Of a stretch of 64,000 bases of DNA, positions 50,078 to 63,289 are shown in pieces. Both the position numbers and the translations under genes were made by a program. The stretch's first letter is position 1. The number at the start of each line of letters is the position of its first letter. Location of the stretch: contig NC_092583.1 of NCBI RefSeq assembly GCF_037975245.1, forward strand, positions 17,630,764-17,694,763. Reading direction: 5' to 3'. The notes under the pieces were generated by a model that had not been told where the DNA came from, ran no database searches, and saw only the letters and a list, made by a program, of their open reading frames with translations. Source of the stretch: Apostichopus japonicus. Its lineage: Eukaryota; Echinodermata; Holothuroidea; Aspidochirotida; Stichopodidae.

Positions 50078-51209
50078 CAATGGTTCTCAAAGTGGTCCCT
50101 ACCGCCCCGGGGGCGCTGGGAACTTTCAGGGGGCGATACAGAATCCACGGTCGAAAAGGGGCGCTGGCAAAACTTAAAGGGGGGGGGGAGTTGGCATTAC
50201 TTTGTGCACTGGCGAGCTACAATGCTTGTTAGATATTTCTGAATTTCTGTGCAGAAAGAAGAATAGCTTGAACTTCGTCGGTCTAGTTTTGTCGTCGACT
50301 GCCGATGCAATATGAGTTTTACATATTAATTATATAGCATGCACTTAGTTTCCCCACATCGGTTTTTACAAATTCAAAGTCTAAAAAGGGTCATCAATGA
50401 ATGTTAGCGTTATGTTAAACTAGTGGTAAAAAACACTCGACGTTTTCCCCGGGTATCAAACCAAACATGACATTTAAAATTTCTATAATTACAAAATGGA
50501 CTCGAATTAGCAATGTCAGCTTAGAAAACTATGATGTTTTATTACGTTTTCGTGGAAATCAGTCTGCGAATTGTTGACCAATTCTCAGAGACTTCCCGAC
50601 ATTAACATTATCCGACTGACAATGACACTTCAAATTTTTTTCTGGCTCCATTTATATTCGTTGATTTTTCCATTCCCGCAAAGCAGGCGTGGTGCTGGGA
50701 CGGGTGGTGCTGGGACGGGTGGTGCTGGGACGGGTGGTGCTGGGACGGGTGGTGCTTGAGCCCGTAATATGGTAACCCTTTATTAAACCCCTAATTCAAA
50801 CGTAACCGACAACAACCCCATTATGTTCCTCTGTAACATATATACCATACCAAACCGAATTCCAACAACCCTTCTTCAAATTACGTTTTGTAGCACCATA
50901 TTGCATCTGAGGGCATTACTATTTTTACCCAAAGGGGAGGGCGCTCCCTTTGATCCCTCCCCCACGACACAAACAAACTCACACTTCGCCAGCTCTCCCA
51001 AATGCAAACTCACACTTCCTGCGTCTATACGTCAATTTCATGAATACTGGTCAGTTGGAAAATGATCAACCAGCAGATATTGGTTTTGTTCCCTCCCCTA
51101 CTTTCCAAACCCTGACGCCGCCCCTGGCACGGGGTAGGTGGGGGTGGGCGCTGGGCCGGTCCAATAGGGCAAAAGGGGGCGGTAGATCGAAAAAAATTGA
51201 GAACCAATG
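50078..51209. mobile_element. Non-autonomous hAT-type DNA transposon, 1132 bp
   Basis: Terminal inverted repeats CAATGGTTCTCAA (left) and, read inverted from the right end, CATTGGTTCTCAA differ at one position and fit the hAT (Charlie-like) pattern CAGTGGTTCTCAA. CTACCGCCCC recurs just inside both ends. The flanks are GTCTATAT (50070-50077) and ATCTATAT (51210-51217), an 8-bp duplication with one difference. No transposase frame is present, so it would need a partner in trans. Confidence 0.8.
50692..50757. repeat. 16-bp GTGGTGCTGGGACGGG array inside the hAT element
   Basis: About four full copies plus a partial one, internal to the transposon at 50078-51209. Confidence 0.9.
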
Positions 51210-52974
51210 ATCTATATAAACACAATTAGATTGCCTTTACCACAACAGACAGAGCATAAAGGCCTACGGTATATTGTCTTTACAGTTGTTGACAACGTAT
51301 TTGCAATTCTTTTCTTTTCTTCTTTGTTTGAGTGTGCGTTCTGCGTATGAGATATCATAGGCCTACGTATATGTTTGGACCCTGTTATTGAATTTATTAC
51401 GTGATTAACCGTAAAGTGTTAGGAGTATTTCCTGAAGCCTTTTATTTTTATTTCAGTAAGCGTTTTTTGCGCAACCCTTGTCTCTGCGTCTATTCAAACA
51501 GTTGGATGTTTATTTATAGCCAACTTGATGGGATCATAACACTTCCGCCACTTATTTAGTCACTGCTAACATAAACCATACCACTTCCGCGAATGGCGCG
51601 GTCATATACTTTCAGTATAGCATGTGAGCAATACAGAATGAGATTCTTATATGAAGCCGTTGACCTTCAGTAACTCTTTAGACAAATTCATCAGTTTACC
51701 TTCTAGGCCCGGAGAGGAGGTGCTGTCAAAATAATATCATGTTCCGTTTTACTTTCTGTCTAAAAATGAAGATAAACTACTAAGTGTTATGTGTGCATTT
51801 AGAGTGTGTTATATAAAATAAACATCCTGTACTCAATATAGCTTAAACATGTAGTACACGTTATGAGTGGAACTTCCCACACAACGGGACGTGTCTGTAT
51901 ACATCTCATAAATCCGTGTACAAATCTGTGGGTGTTATGATGTGTTCGATTCTAGTCAAATGGACAAAATTTATATTGGGGATAATTCCTTATGCCGATA
52001 ATGTCTTCACTGACAATACAGGAACTCATGATTTCGGGTGGTAATATCTCCATGGTAATACTAAGCAATTGTAAATGTCGTAAAATTACCGGGCAAACAC
52101 AAAATTCAGTTTTAAGGTCATGAGTGTTAATTGGCCCAAAATGTCATATTAAGAGTGCTAAAACTTACTAAAACTATTAAAGAGGACTCTGCAATTTTTG
52201 TATTACTCTCGTTATAACTCACAGATATTGGATATAGTTTAAATTAATCGGCAATTCAATGTCTCAATGAGAAAAAGATGATTGGGGGAGGGTCGCAGTA
52301 AAATGCCGTTTCAACTTTAAAGGTGGGTGACCATTATTTGAAATTATGGCATATTTGAGAGCAATATCGTAGATGTTAAACTGCCATACGGTACAGAACG
52401 ATTATGAATTATCTGAAAATATATGTTTCAGCAGGAGTATACGCGCAGTGTATCATTTTATTAATGCACTGCGACCAACAGCTTTCTTACACAGGGTTAG
52501 GGCCATGGAGAAATCAGTTTATCAAACCAAAATGTTGCCAGTGACATTTCATGATATCTATATACGACAAGTTTATCTTATCATCTGCACGGTTGTAAAC
52601 AAAAGATAATAAAGATCTCTTGATTCTCCATTGCTCTCTTTGTGACATGAAAGAAATGAGGAACAAAGTTGATCAAAACCAAGTTTTCTCCCGTGCACCT
52701 AAGTAACTATATATATGCAAGTTAATGTTGATCTCTATGATTTTTTTGTTGGTTTCTCATTTATTCATAAATGGGACTTTTTAAGTCTCTCATCATTTTT
52801 TAAGGAAAAAGTTTCAAAAGGTGTTGGGTGGGGGTAGTGATGGGAGGTTTGAGTGGGTGGGGTTATAGCTGGGAGTTATGGGTGGGGAAAGGTGGGATAG
52901 CTGTGGCAGGGGTCGGGAGGTTTTTAGTGGGGTCAGGAACAGGTCAAGGTTTTTCCCCGTCTTTTTTCCCCTAT

Positions 52975-53185
<211 letters not shown>

Positions 53186-53849
53186 TCAAAGTTAAGCAGG
53201 GAGTGCTCTTCTCGTTAAGCTATAAAGCTTTGTGTTTTTGTTACTATATATGGGCTTATTATTATCACCTGAATGGTGTGATAAAACAAATCAATAAATG
53301 AAATGAAACTTAACTTTCAACATTGCTTGGGAAGTTAGGTTACTCAGGAAACCGCCATTCAAAAGAAGAGTTCGACAGGAAGACAAACAAAATGAAAGAA
53401 CCGCGAAACTTGTCCTGTCTGAGAATTTGCATAAATTTCAATTGTCTGTGTTGAGTAACAGTGAAAACTTAATATTAATGTTGACATCGTGGAGACATGG
53501 ATCTTACTATCATTATGAATATCCATGACAACGATGGCACTGAAATAACGAAACTCCCCTTCCCATCTCCCAGTCTATACACACAAGTATATGTCTACAG
53601 TATGTGCTGAAAATGGGCCACGTCCTATAGTACGAAGCTCCTAGTGAGAACTCCTTTTGACTACTACCCACAGTGACCACATACTACAGTAATATATCAA
53701 GCTGTTCGGTATTTCACTGCTCACCTCAATCATTTCTTATATTTTGGATTCCGAATTGGTCTTAATTAAGTAACCATAAACGTGTGAGTTCATTATATTG
53801 CAGCTCTATTCGTGTTTATAGGCTGTATACATCAGGATACTCTTTGTTA

Positions 53850-53970
53850 TGTAAAAGTCACCAAAGATGGAGCCTGGCCACGAAAATCAAACAAATTGAT
53901 CCTCTGTTAACCCCCGGTCCCCTTACATCGAGACTGCGTATAATCATAACGATGTCCCATCACGTTAGAG
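53850..53970. repeat. Dispersed repeat copy 2 (similar to 30380-30500)
   Basis: Shares GCCTGG, CACGAAAA, GATCCTCTGTTAACC and GAGACTG in the same order and orientation as the other copy. Class unknown. Confidence 0.5.
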
Positions 53971-54013
53971 TATTACGAATCTATTAGGGCTATACACTTC
54001 AAAAGGCTGACGA

Positions 54014-54420
54014 CATATGCGTAGGAGCCCAATTTGATTTGGGGGGGGGGGGGGGCTGTAACGACTTGCCCGAAAAATATAACCAACATTTTTCGCGCGC
54101 TCCCCGCGCATTCAACATGTTAATGTGCATAACATATAGGCATGCATCAGTTAATACATCGCATGCCAATAACATACACTCATTTGCCGTCTTATTACCC
54201 TTCCATTTTGGTTAGAATTATTGGGAAAGTCGTTACAATAATAATGATAGTAATAATATCAGTTTAACCATTAAAAAACACATTGCAAATTATTTTTCTT
54301 TCAGTAGGTGCCCGAAAAATTCTCAGCATATTGCCCGAATTTTCACTAAAGTTTTTGGGTTGGGGGCTGCAGCCCCCCCCCCAGCCCCCCCCCCCCCTCC
54401 CCCCGCCTCCTACGCCTATG
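54014..54420. mobile_element. Complete 407-bp miniature DNA transposon with perfect 8-bp target duplication
   Basis: Left end CATATGCGTAGGAG; the right end read inverted is CATAGGCGTAGGAG, one mismatch. GCTGACGA flanks both sides exactly (54006-54013 and 54421-54428). A run of 15 G lies near the left end and C runs lie near the right end. The 8-bp duplication points to the hAT superfamily or another 8-bp-duplicating group; the termini differ from the other hAT-type element here. Non-coding. Confidence 0.85.
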
Positions 54421-54429
54421 GCTGACGAG

Positions 54430-57400
54430 CACTCTGAACTTCCTGTCCAATTTCTCTCTACTTTTATCGAACGTGAAATTGGTCTTTCGTGCTCAGTTAC
54501 TCATGCGTATCCCTATGTTGTAATTAAATCGATCACGGAGGGAGTTTCATTCAAGATTCCGTCCGGAGATTAAAATCACTGTGATGCTATGGAAGGAGGA
54601 AATTGAGTTAATGTATTAGTGTCTGTATGTTTGTCTGTTGGTTTGTTCAAGAGCCACTATTTAATGTTCTTATCGTCATGTGACTGATCCAAGTCGACGT
54701 TTGCAGAACGATAGTATTCCGATGGTTTCCAATCCAAGCCCGGCGAGTTCTTCCACTTACTATTACGCAATATGTTCCATTCGGAGTGACGTCATTCGTC
54801 AGACTAACTTATCACCTTTAAGATTAAGTTACATCGTGAATGCATTCGTGACTGCATTTAGTATAGGAAATGATCCAGGTTTCGTGTCGTTAACCTATCG
54901 GTATACGTTGTGTCTTTTAAAATCAGCAACTTTGTTAACAAATCTGAAATGACCGTTTGGTCATCATATAATACCGAAGTATGACAAAAAATGTGTCAGG
55001 CGATCTCAAACTGGTCACCGGCAAACATATACTTGTGGGCCTTTTGTTGCGTACGTCACTCATTCTTGGAGATTGTCGGACACTTTTTATCTTCTTCTGC
55101 GATGTTTGCTCTCCTTTTTGCTTTCAATTGTAATTGTTTTTTCACTAAGTCAAGTATTGTACATATCATATAGGGTCAACCTCTCATTAATAAAAAGTCA
55201 GAAAATTAATTGTAAAAGTCCCCATGGTGTTGAAGAAAGTACCAGAGAGCACTTCCATTCATTATGAAAGCTGGATACGGTTCTGATTGTATTTAATAAA
55301 GCTCTCCAAAAGTTCTGCATCCATATAACCGCATTCTCATGGTCTCTACTTCTACGGAGGAAGCGAAAGTTAAAAGAAATCCAGAGAAACAAAATCGAAT
55401 CTATTCTTCAAACAAATTAATGTGGTAGGTTGATTTGTTTCCGTGACGTAAAAACTCTAGGAGAAGGCAAGTACAAGGGATTAGCCTGCGGGCATTCAAA
55501 AGAAACACACAACAGAGACATAAAAACGTGCCATTGTACTGCAAACAATGGTGTCGCGCCCTCACTGATTCATATTACCTGCGCTTAGTCCCATCCCTAT
55601 GACTGGCATCACGATTAGGCCCATTCACTCAGAGTTATTGACGCGTTTTATGTCGCTCACAGGAATGTCTTAGTTCAAGAGATGATGATATATGTAAGAT
55701 AACGTTAGCTTTGGTTTTATGTGTGTCCCTGTAATCGTTTGCAGTAAACAACGGATTGTATCCACGACAGAATTATACTCCACTTTATATTCTACGCTAT
55801 CCTGTCTGGAACTTGGCAATTCTGTTTTTTATCTTGATTACCGGGAAAGTTGGTTTGTGAACATTTTTCAGTTTTTATATTTTCTCTGTAGTTTAGGATT
55901 TTCCGCATCAACTCGGCACGGACGAGTCTGACAAATTCGTGAAATTGAACCCATCGTGTTGTAACAAATCTATTTAGCTTGGAGACGTTCTTACTTTCGG
56001 TTATTTGTGAAGACTATTCGACATAACATTACCAGGTCTTGTGCAGCAGTATTTTGTCGAATCGACCATTCCCAGACGTCAAGGGATCAATAGTTAGTAC
56101 TCTTTCGCAAACGCATGTGAGTTCATTGTCAATATTTGGTGAATATATATTGCATAAATTCCGTACACCGCTGCTGTGTAGTTAAATGGTTTCATTAGAG
56201 ATTTTCTGAAATCCAGCCGTTACAACTGTTTCAGTTTATAGCTTTGTTATTGACCATATTTGGATTATTACTCGTGAGGGTAAACTAGAGGAATATCTGA
56301 CAACGGCTGCTGATATTGCCGATGTTGTGTGCAGTGTAGAGTAAGCTGTGTTGGGGCTGCCCTTATTCTCCCTATTAGAGGCATTGGTAAGTTTAATGCT
56401 ACTTTATACAGTTTGGCTTATGATACTAATCATTTTACTATACGGTCTTGCAATATCATGTCAGTGTGCCAAAAGCCTATAAAAAGGTAGGAACTTGAAA
56501 GATAATTACCTATTACACTTATTGGTTTAACCGACTGGACTGCAGTCTAGGCCTTGCTTTAAACTCTTTAAACTACCTTTGATTTAGATGAGAGGGTGAG
56601 GGGGGGGGGGGGTGAGGGGTGAGCAAGTGCTACATTGTAATTGCAATTTTTCTCTCAGACACAGGTAGGCATTAAGTACATAATATTAACTTATTGACTT
56701 AGACATAGGGGCGGATTGGCATACCGCTCTGACGTCATGCTGAGGCGACGAAGACCTCGATTTTCTCTTGGTCGCGAAAAGTGGTACGATTTGGTCCGAG
56801 GAGCTAATTGATCCGGTTATTTCAAGGCCCAGGCGCCGGTAGCAATTTATAACCCAGTTTTCTCCTGCTGATACCTCCCCACCACAACCCCCCCCCCCCC
56901 TCCTTCTCTAACCTCATTACAACTAAGTTACCTAATTTATGTGTTACAATCACAACTGCTATGGACCTTATACGATTTAGGCTTTCTGGTACACACTGTA
57001 AACCTTAGAATCACAAAGAAAGTTATTTACATTACTATACAACCTGTTACCTATATATACCATTGGCATGGCGGAAGATGATTCATTCGGGGGGGGGGGG
57101 GTGGGGAGGGGCGTGTGTCTTCGAGGGGCAGGTGGCAAAGCACAAAGTTAACGCAAACATGTTTCCGATAAAAGGGATCATTTATGCATGCGCTCCGTAC
57201 ACAAATTCCAGTATTTAAATGTTTCTCAACGAAAGAGTTCTCAACCAAAAGGCACTTTATAAATAACAAAAGGGCAATTTGGGATTACAAAAGTGGAAAC
57301 CTGTATTTTTTATTATATTAAAAGGGGGAACTTCTTTATTAGTCGGAGCACTTTTGATGTTTTAACCAAACTGTGGCTACATATAGTTTTCCCTTACTAT

Positions 57401-58500
57401 TAATTTAATACAAGAGCATCAATAGCTTGGCGAGACAACAAAAAAACGGGTTGCTTCGTATAAGTTTTCAATAGTCATCTCATTATTTGAGTCTGCTCAA
57501 ATTTCTAACAGTTTTCAAGAATTGATTAAATGAATTTTCATTTTAAATTAATCTAGATTTTAATCTATAACTGCAATGGAAGCGTATGGCATAACAAACC
57601 ACTGTGGCGGTTAACAGCTTCTTCTATAAACACTTGGCGTACTTTCCTTAGTTTAGAAGAAATATTCGTCGCTTCCAGTGTACCGTATACGTAAGACAAA
57701 TATTGACCGTATAATGTACAACACGGCTCATCATATTTTCCATTCAATTTTACGGATTTATGCATAAAGACGCTGTCACGTTCATTGTATGGCATTTGTT
57801 TATTTCTTAATTCCCTTTTTGTTATCTACTTTTTTGTGACCTCTAAACTGGAAATCCTTGACTATATCCGATTTAGAAATGAGAATTTGAAGGTCCTTCA
57901 CAGCTGTTATTAGATTATGTTACACCGTTTTGATAATTTATTTTTTTATTTATTTTTGTTGTTGTGTTTTGGCGCTTGATTAGATTGATTTCATGAAGAC
58001 AAGGCGTACCAGCGATGGGAATGAGACAAATGAGCTCAAAAAACATACTTTGAGTACCTATAACCTGGGGTGTATGGTTAGTATGCTTACAGCAAGGTGT
58101 AGACTATTTCTGTAAATGAATGTCCTAAATCCGAGAGGGAATGGGGGGGGGTGGGTGGGTGGGGAGGAGGAGGAGGATCGATGAATATATGGTTGTTCCT
58201 GATGATTCCCATTTTGTATAGTGATGACCTTTCAGTTGGATGTGTGACATTGTGGGCTGTTTTGTGATTGAGGAAAGGCAGTACAGCTGTCATGCCCAAG
58301 TGATTTGTATAGCTATTCACATCACGGCAGTCTACAAAAGGAACAAAAAAATCAAAGAAAACAAATCAAAGAATGGCCTTCGTACAGAGATTTCTGGATT
58401 CCTTTGTGCTCTTTCAAGTGTTGTTGATGTGTTATAAAGAGTCATGCACATCTCTAGAGAAATCGAAAGTTCCTGGTTTTTTCATGATACACATGCCCGG
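54430..58500. other. Intergenic DNA without supportable genes
   Basis: Short frames only. G or C runs occur at about 56598-56612, 56888-56900, 57090-57102 and 58143-58150. No RNA gene recognised. Confidence 0.55.
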
Positions 58501-58504
58501 GCAG

Positions 58505-59682
58505 TGTACTTTTCATCTGTGCAGTTAACATTATATGGGCTTTATCCCTTTTTGCTTTTTATAATATATGTAAATGATATTTGTCATGTGTCAGATAATT
58601 GTACTATCATATCATTCGCTGATGATACTAATATTTTTTTCTCTGGCTTAGATCCTGTGGAAATGAGGGCTAGAATTTGTCATGTGCTTGATGAATTTCA
58701 TGCTTGGTTTCAGCTAACAAACTTTCTTTAAATGTAGGTAAGACAAAATATGTTGTTTTCAATGAAGGTAGGAATAGGAATATTCTGTCTGACATACAGA
58801 TGCATGGTAGTAGTCTAAAAAAAAGTGTGTTTTACCACTTTTCTAGGGGTAACTATTGATTCTGGTCTGACATGGCGTCATCACATAAATACAATATCAA
58901 CAAATATTTCTCGTGGCGTTGGGATTCTTTCCAAATTGAAGCACTACTTACCAAAACATATTCTTGGTTCTTTATATTTTACTTTAATTTATCCTCACCT
59001 TACTTATTGCATTACAGTTTGGTCTGGCACGGCTGCTTATAACATTAAGAAAACTTTTTGTACTTCAAAAAAGGGCTATTCGACATATATCTTCTGCCGA
59101 CTATAACGATCATACTAGTAAATTATTTGCCTCACTTAAAGCTACTGAAATTACCGGACCTTGTGAAAGGTCATCTTGCTACATTCGCTTATCGCTCTAT
59201 TAATGGGTATAATCCGCCCACATGTAAAAGTTTATTCACTGTTAATAAGGAAATTCATGACTATAATACAAGACAGGCTGGTCACATACATAGACTTTTT
59301 CCCCATAGTAACCTGGGTAAACAGAGTATACGTTATCGGGCAAACACTTGCTGGAATTATCTACTTAATCATCATGATCATATACAAAATGATTCTCAGT
59401 CACCACGTTCCTTTAAACGTCAATTAAGCGAGGTTTACATAAGTGATTATTGATCCATAATACTTTTTAGAAATCTTAGTTTGTTTATATCGTTAACACT
59501 GATAACTTAATTATTTTCCTTCTTTAGGGAGTGGCTCTACTCGATAAGCCTTTCAGGTTTTTAGATCACTTCCTTTCTCTTTATACTCAATTTCATATCT
59601 GTAAACGTTTGTATGACATACAATGTACCGTATATTGAGAAAAAACAAATAAATGAAATGAAATGAAATGAAAATGAAATCC
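58505..59682 (+). mobile_element. Non-LTR retrotransposon fragment (CR1/L2/Jockey-like) with RT core and 3' tail
   Basis: The plus strand carries RT landmarks: YPFLLFIIYVNDI, then the catalytic-site motif FADDT at about 58614, FLGVTIDSGLTWRHHI at about 58840, and a C-terminal region with NTRQAG and TCWNYL, ending at a stop at about 59453. At least two frame changes (about 58735-58840 and 59060-59095) and a stop show it is inactive. About 200 bp of 3' UTR and an ATGAA-type tail at 59648-59682 follow. The endonuclease and front half of the RT are missing. Confidence 0.88.
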
Positions 59683-59980
59683 TATAGTAACTTTACTTTC
59701 ATATGAACTTTGTATCTGATTTAGGGTGCACACATAGGACTTTATCATGTACAGAAAGTCATATTGGACATGTATCTTTACCCTAGTAACTTTGCTTTGA
59801 TATGAACTTTGTATCTTATTAGGGTGCGCACATAGGACTTTCACGCGTACAGTAATTTATAGTGGGCATGTATTTTAACCTTACTAACTTTACTTTCATA
59901 TGAACTTTGTATCTTATTAGGGTTGGCACATAGGACTTTCTCACGTACAGTAAGTTAAAGTGGACATGTATAGTACAGCA
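59683..59980. repeat. 98-99-bp tandem repeat, three copies
   Basis: Copies share CATATGAACTTTGTATCT and ACATAGGACTTT at 98-99-bp spacing (59705, 59804, 59902). The array starts exactly at the retrotransposon tail. Confidence 0.88.
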
Positions 59981-60009
59981 CCACAAGCACGAGTACTGGT
60001 ATATTATTA

Positions 60010-60345
60010 GTACTGGTATGAGCAGGGAGCTGCTCCTTTGTATGTTGATTACGAATATAGAGTTGGCTTTGGTATGAGCAGGGAGCTGGTCCCAGGTATG
60101 TTGAGTACGGGTAAAGGTATAGGATTGTTCTTGGTATGAGCAGGGTACTGCTCTCTTGTATTTTGAGTAAGAGTACAGGTATAGAATTGATTTGGTATGA
60201 GCAGGGAGCTGCTCCTTTGTATGTTGAGTACGAGTATAGAGTTGGCTTTGGTATGAGCAGGGAGCTGGTCCCAGGTATGTTGACTACGGGTAAAGGTATA
60301 GAATTGTTCTTGGTATGAGCAGGGAATTGCTCTCTTGTGTGTTGA
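60010..60345. repeat. About 58-bp minisatellite organised as a 178-bp three-unit block
   Basis: Units start GGTATGAGCAGGGAGCTG. Three diverged units (CTCCTTTG, GTCCCAGG and CTCTCTTG types) make a block that is repeated twice. Confidence 0.88.
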
Positions 60346-60894
60346 GTACAACGCTCGTAGACGTTAAGTACTGTACTTAACCTTGCTCTATATAATCTCT
60401 ATACTACATTTCTAAACTGCTCTAGTACAGTGAGCATGAGTACAAACCATGGGCGAATATAACTACTGGTAACTATGATGGGATACGAGTACAAACTAGG
60501 TCACCTTCGATCCATATATAGGGAATGTTAGACGAGGTCCTCCCAGCTTCTTGGTTGGACGCTGCGGCATAGTGCATGCGATCTCATTCTTACAACTGCA
60601 TTTTGCGTATATAGCCTTTGTATGAACAACATGCAAGGTTCCTTAAAACACCATTTGCTACGGTTCGCAAATGAAATATTAAGGAGATTACCTTAACTTT
60701 GTGGGACACAGATGGACTGGAATAAAAAAGATGAGCCAAATGAGGTTACAACCACAAAGATTCCTTAATTAGGTTGATTGATATCCAGTTCTTGCAAGTA
60801 GTATGTAGATTGGTAAAAATAAAACCATGCAACCTTTATACTCAATTAACGGATTCCAATTACTAAACAATAGACATAACCCCCAATCATGCAT

Positions 60895-61262
60895 CAGTGT
60901 TAATGTGACCGAGATTCTTGTGATTGGCAATGCCCACAATCAGTAGCATGTGCGTTAGCGAACATCAGTGTTACTATATGAACGAGATTCTAGTGATTGA
61001 CAATGCCCACAATCAGTAGTATGTGCGTTAGCGAACATCAGTGTTACTATGTGACTGAGATTCTAGTGATTGACAATGCCCACAATCAGTAGCATGTGCG
61101 TTAGCGAACATCAGTGTTACTATATGAACGAGATTCTAGTGATTGACAATGCCCACAATCAGTAGTATGTGCGTTAACGAACATCAGTGTTACTATGTGA
61201 CCAAGATTCTGGTGATTGATAATGCCCACAATCAGTAGCATGTGCGTTAGCGAACATCATGG
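60895..61262. repeat. 73-bp minisatellite with alternating unit types
   Basis: Five copies with ATTGACAATGCCCACAATCA and GTGCGTTAGCGAACATCA. Units alternate between a GTGAC.GAG/AGTAGCATG and an ATGAACGAG/AGTAGTATG form, so the effective period is about 146 bp. Confidence 0.9.
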
Positions 61263-63285
61263 TTTTAATGCTTCTTGCACCCCTAAGAAAATCGACTTGA
61301 ACAAGCCTTAAAACTAGATTACCAGACGTTTTTTTTTTTTGCATGACTTCCTTAAGAACTTTGTTTATTAACATCGACAGAATTGCTTTTTGCAATTATT
61401 GATGCTGATAGCGCGGACGTGGTTACAATTAGCGACAACTGTTAATTGCCTACATAAAGAACACATCCTCCGTACACTAACCCGGAAATATGGATAGAGC
61501 AACAATTAAGAAGTACTTAAAACTCTTACTTCCCTGATGGAACTATGGACATCATACTTAAGACAAAACGCCCGTCTCATCCAACATCCGTACTTGACTT
61601 TTATGCTTTGAAAGGTTTGAAATAAAACTAAAATGCAAAATATAACCCATTGATCCAACTTCAGTCTTCGTAGCTTGAACAGTTACTGACTTATTAAGCA
61701 CGCCAATTATTCAGTTTATTGGACATTCCTCTGTGTTGTTATGGGTACAACTTAAAAAATAAAAAAAAAACAACTATTTACTGTTTGCTTGATCGAAATT
61801 ATTGTAACCACAGTAACCAGAACAATGTACGTTGTAAATTCAGCAATGATTATTGTATCATGGAATGTTATTCTACATGGTGATCATGTATTATAACATC
61901 TCTCCATTGGAAGCTCACATTGCGTACAGTTGTCACACAACTTTGTACAGGGCTTTACATATGCGTTTATGTAAATGGTGTTTACCTCATTGCAAACATA
62001 ATTCATTTAATCATACAGTATGAATTAATACATTCGGAATGATTTTAATTCGTCTATTGTAAATGATACTCCCCCGTGTTTGTTTAACATGATGTAACTT
62101 CCCAGAAATGTACATGATGTGCCAACATATTATATAATGAGACGTCAAGTTGTCATTAGTTTAAGACTAAAACAAATAAACATAACACCGACCTAATGAG
62201 TTCATATAACTGAATTTATAGCTCAGTGTTTCCGTTGAGATAATTCTGTTAGATATTATAGTCATTTTCTATTAATTTGAAGGCCGTGTCAGGTTTCTGG
62301 CATGCAAGAAATCCAATGAAAACATCTTAATTTAAAGCACAAATACTATAAAAACTCATTAAAAAGTGACATACCGTTTCATTTCGAGAGTTACTTAGAT
62401 TTGTTTATGTAAATAACGTTATTTAAAGAGGTAATATTTGTAACAGTTGTTGATATGCAGAGGACCTTAATGAAGGTTCCAAAATTACATACAATAGTCA
62501 CATACTGACAGTTATTTAGTATCAACACTGCTTTATACTTACGCAATAAAAAAATGCAATAAGATCAATAAATAAGGAAAGTAAGGGATTTCTTCTCCAA
62601 TAAGTTGCAGTGTGACTTCACAGAGCGACAAGATTGTATCGCCTTAGCATGACCTAATTGAACCTCTCCCAAACAGAGCAAGTTAATTGTCATTTTTACA
62701 AAGTCGCTCAGTTGTTCGGGCATTTCTCAAAGCATGATTATAATTGGTCAAACATGAATTTTCATTAATTGATATTAGGATGATACTATTCTTTGCCAAA
62801 AATTCCCAACTTTTGGACCTTTCCCGCACTGCAGATAGCGTACATCTTTCTCGGGTCAGTTATAGCCCACGGGCCGGTTATGTCCCACGGGCCGGTTATG
62901 CCCACGGGCCGGTCATGGCCCTGGGGCCGGTTCTGGGCCGTGTCCTAAAACACCTATTCTATTGACTAGCACGTTACTGACCCTTGTTTGATTATGTCAC
63001 AGCCTCATTCTGTGTTTGCAATATATTTACTCGTGCGTCTGCGTGGGTATGTTGCCTGTAGTATAAGCAGACAGTAACATCACTGCTTCCTGAAAGTGTT
63101 ACTTATTTACAGAGATACGTAAGCTTTGTGTGGAGAGGCTAGTGAACTATTAACAAACCTATTACTGAATGATTCAGGTTGGTGCAAACTGCAAACATCA
63201 GGTTCTCATCTTCTGTTCTCGGTTTAAATCTTGACAACCGTTTGTATTCGTAAACCGTACACGTAGAGTTACCTTTAACTGCGCA
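61263..63285. other. Intergenic DNA without supportable genes
   Basis: AT-rich; only the short GGGCCGG repeat at 62862-62940 stands out. Confidence 0.55.
62862..62940. repeat. GC-rich 15-17-bp repeat (CCCACGGGCCGGTTATG)
   Basis: About five imperfect copies with the palindromic core GGGCCGG, strongly GC-rich against an AT-rich background. Confidence 0.85.
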
Positions 63286-63289
63286 CAAT

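Noticed and set aside
54283-54573. 96-codon plus-strand frame
   Set aside because: It straddles the right end of the miniature transposon at 54420, so the open frame is accidental.
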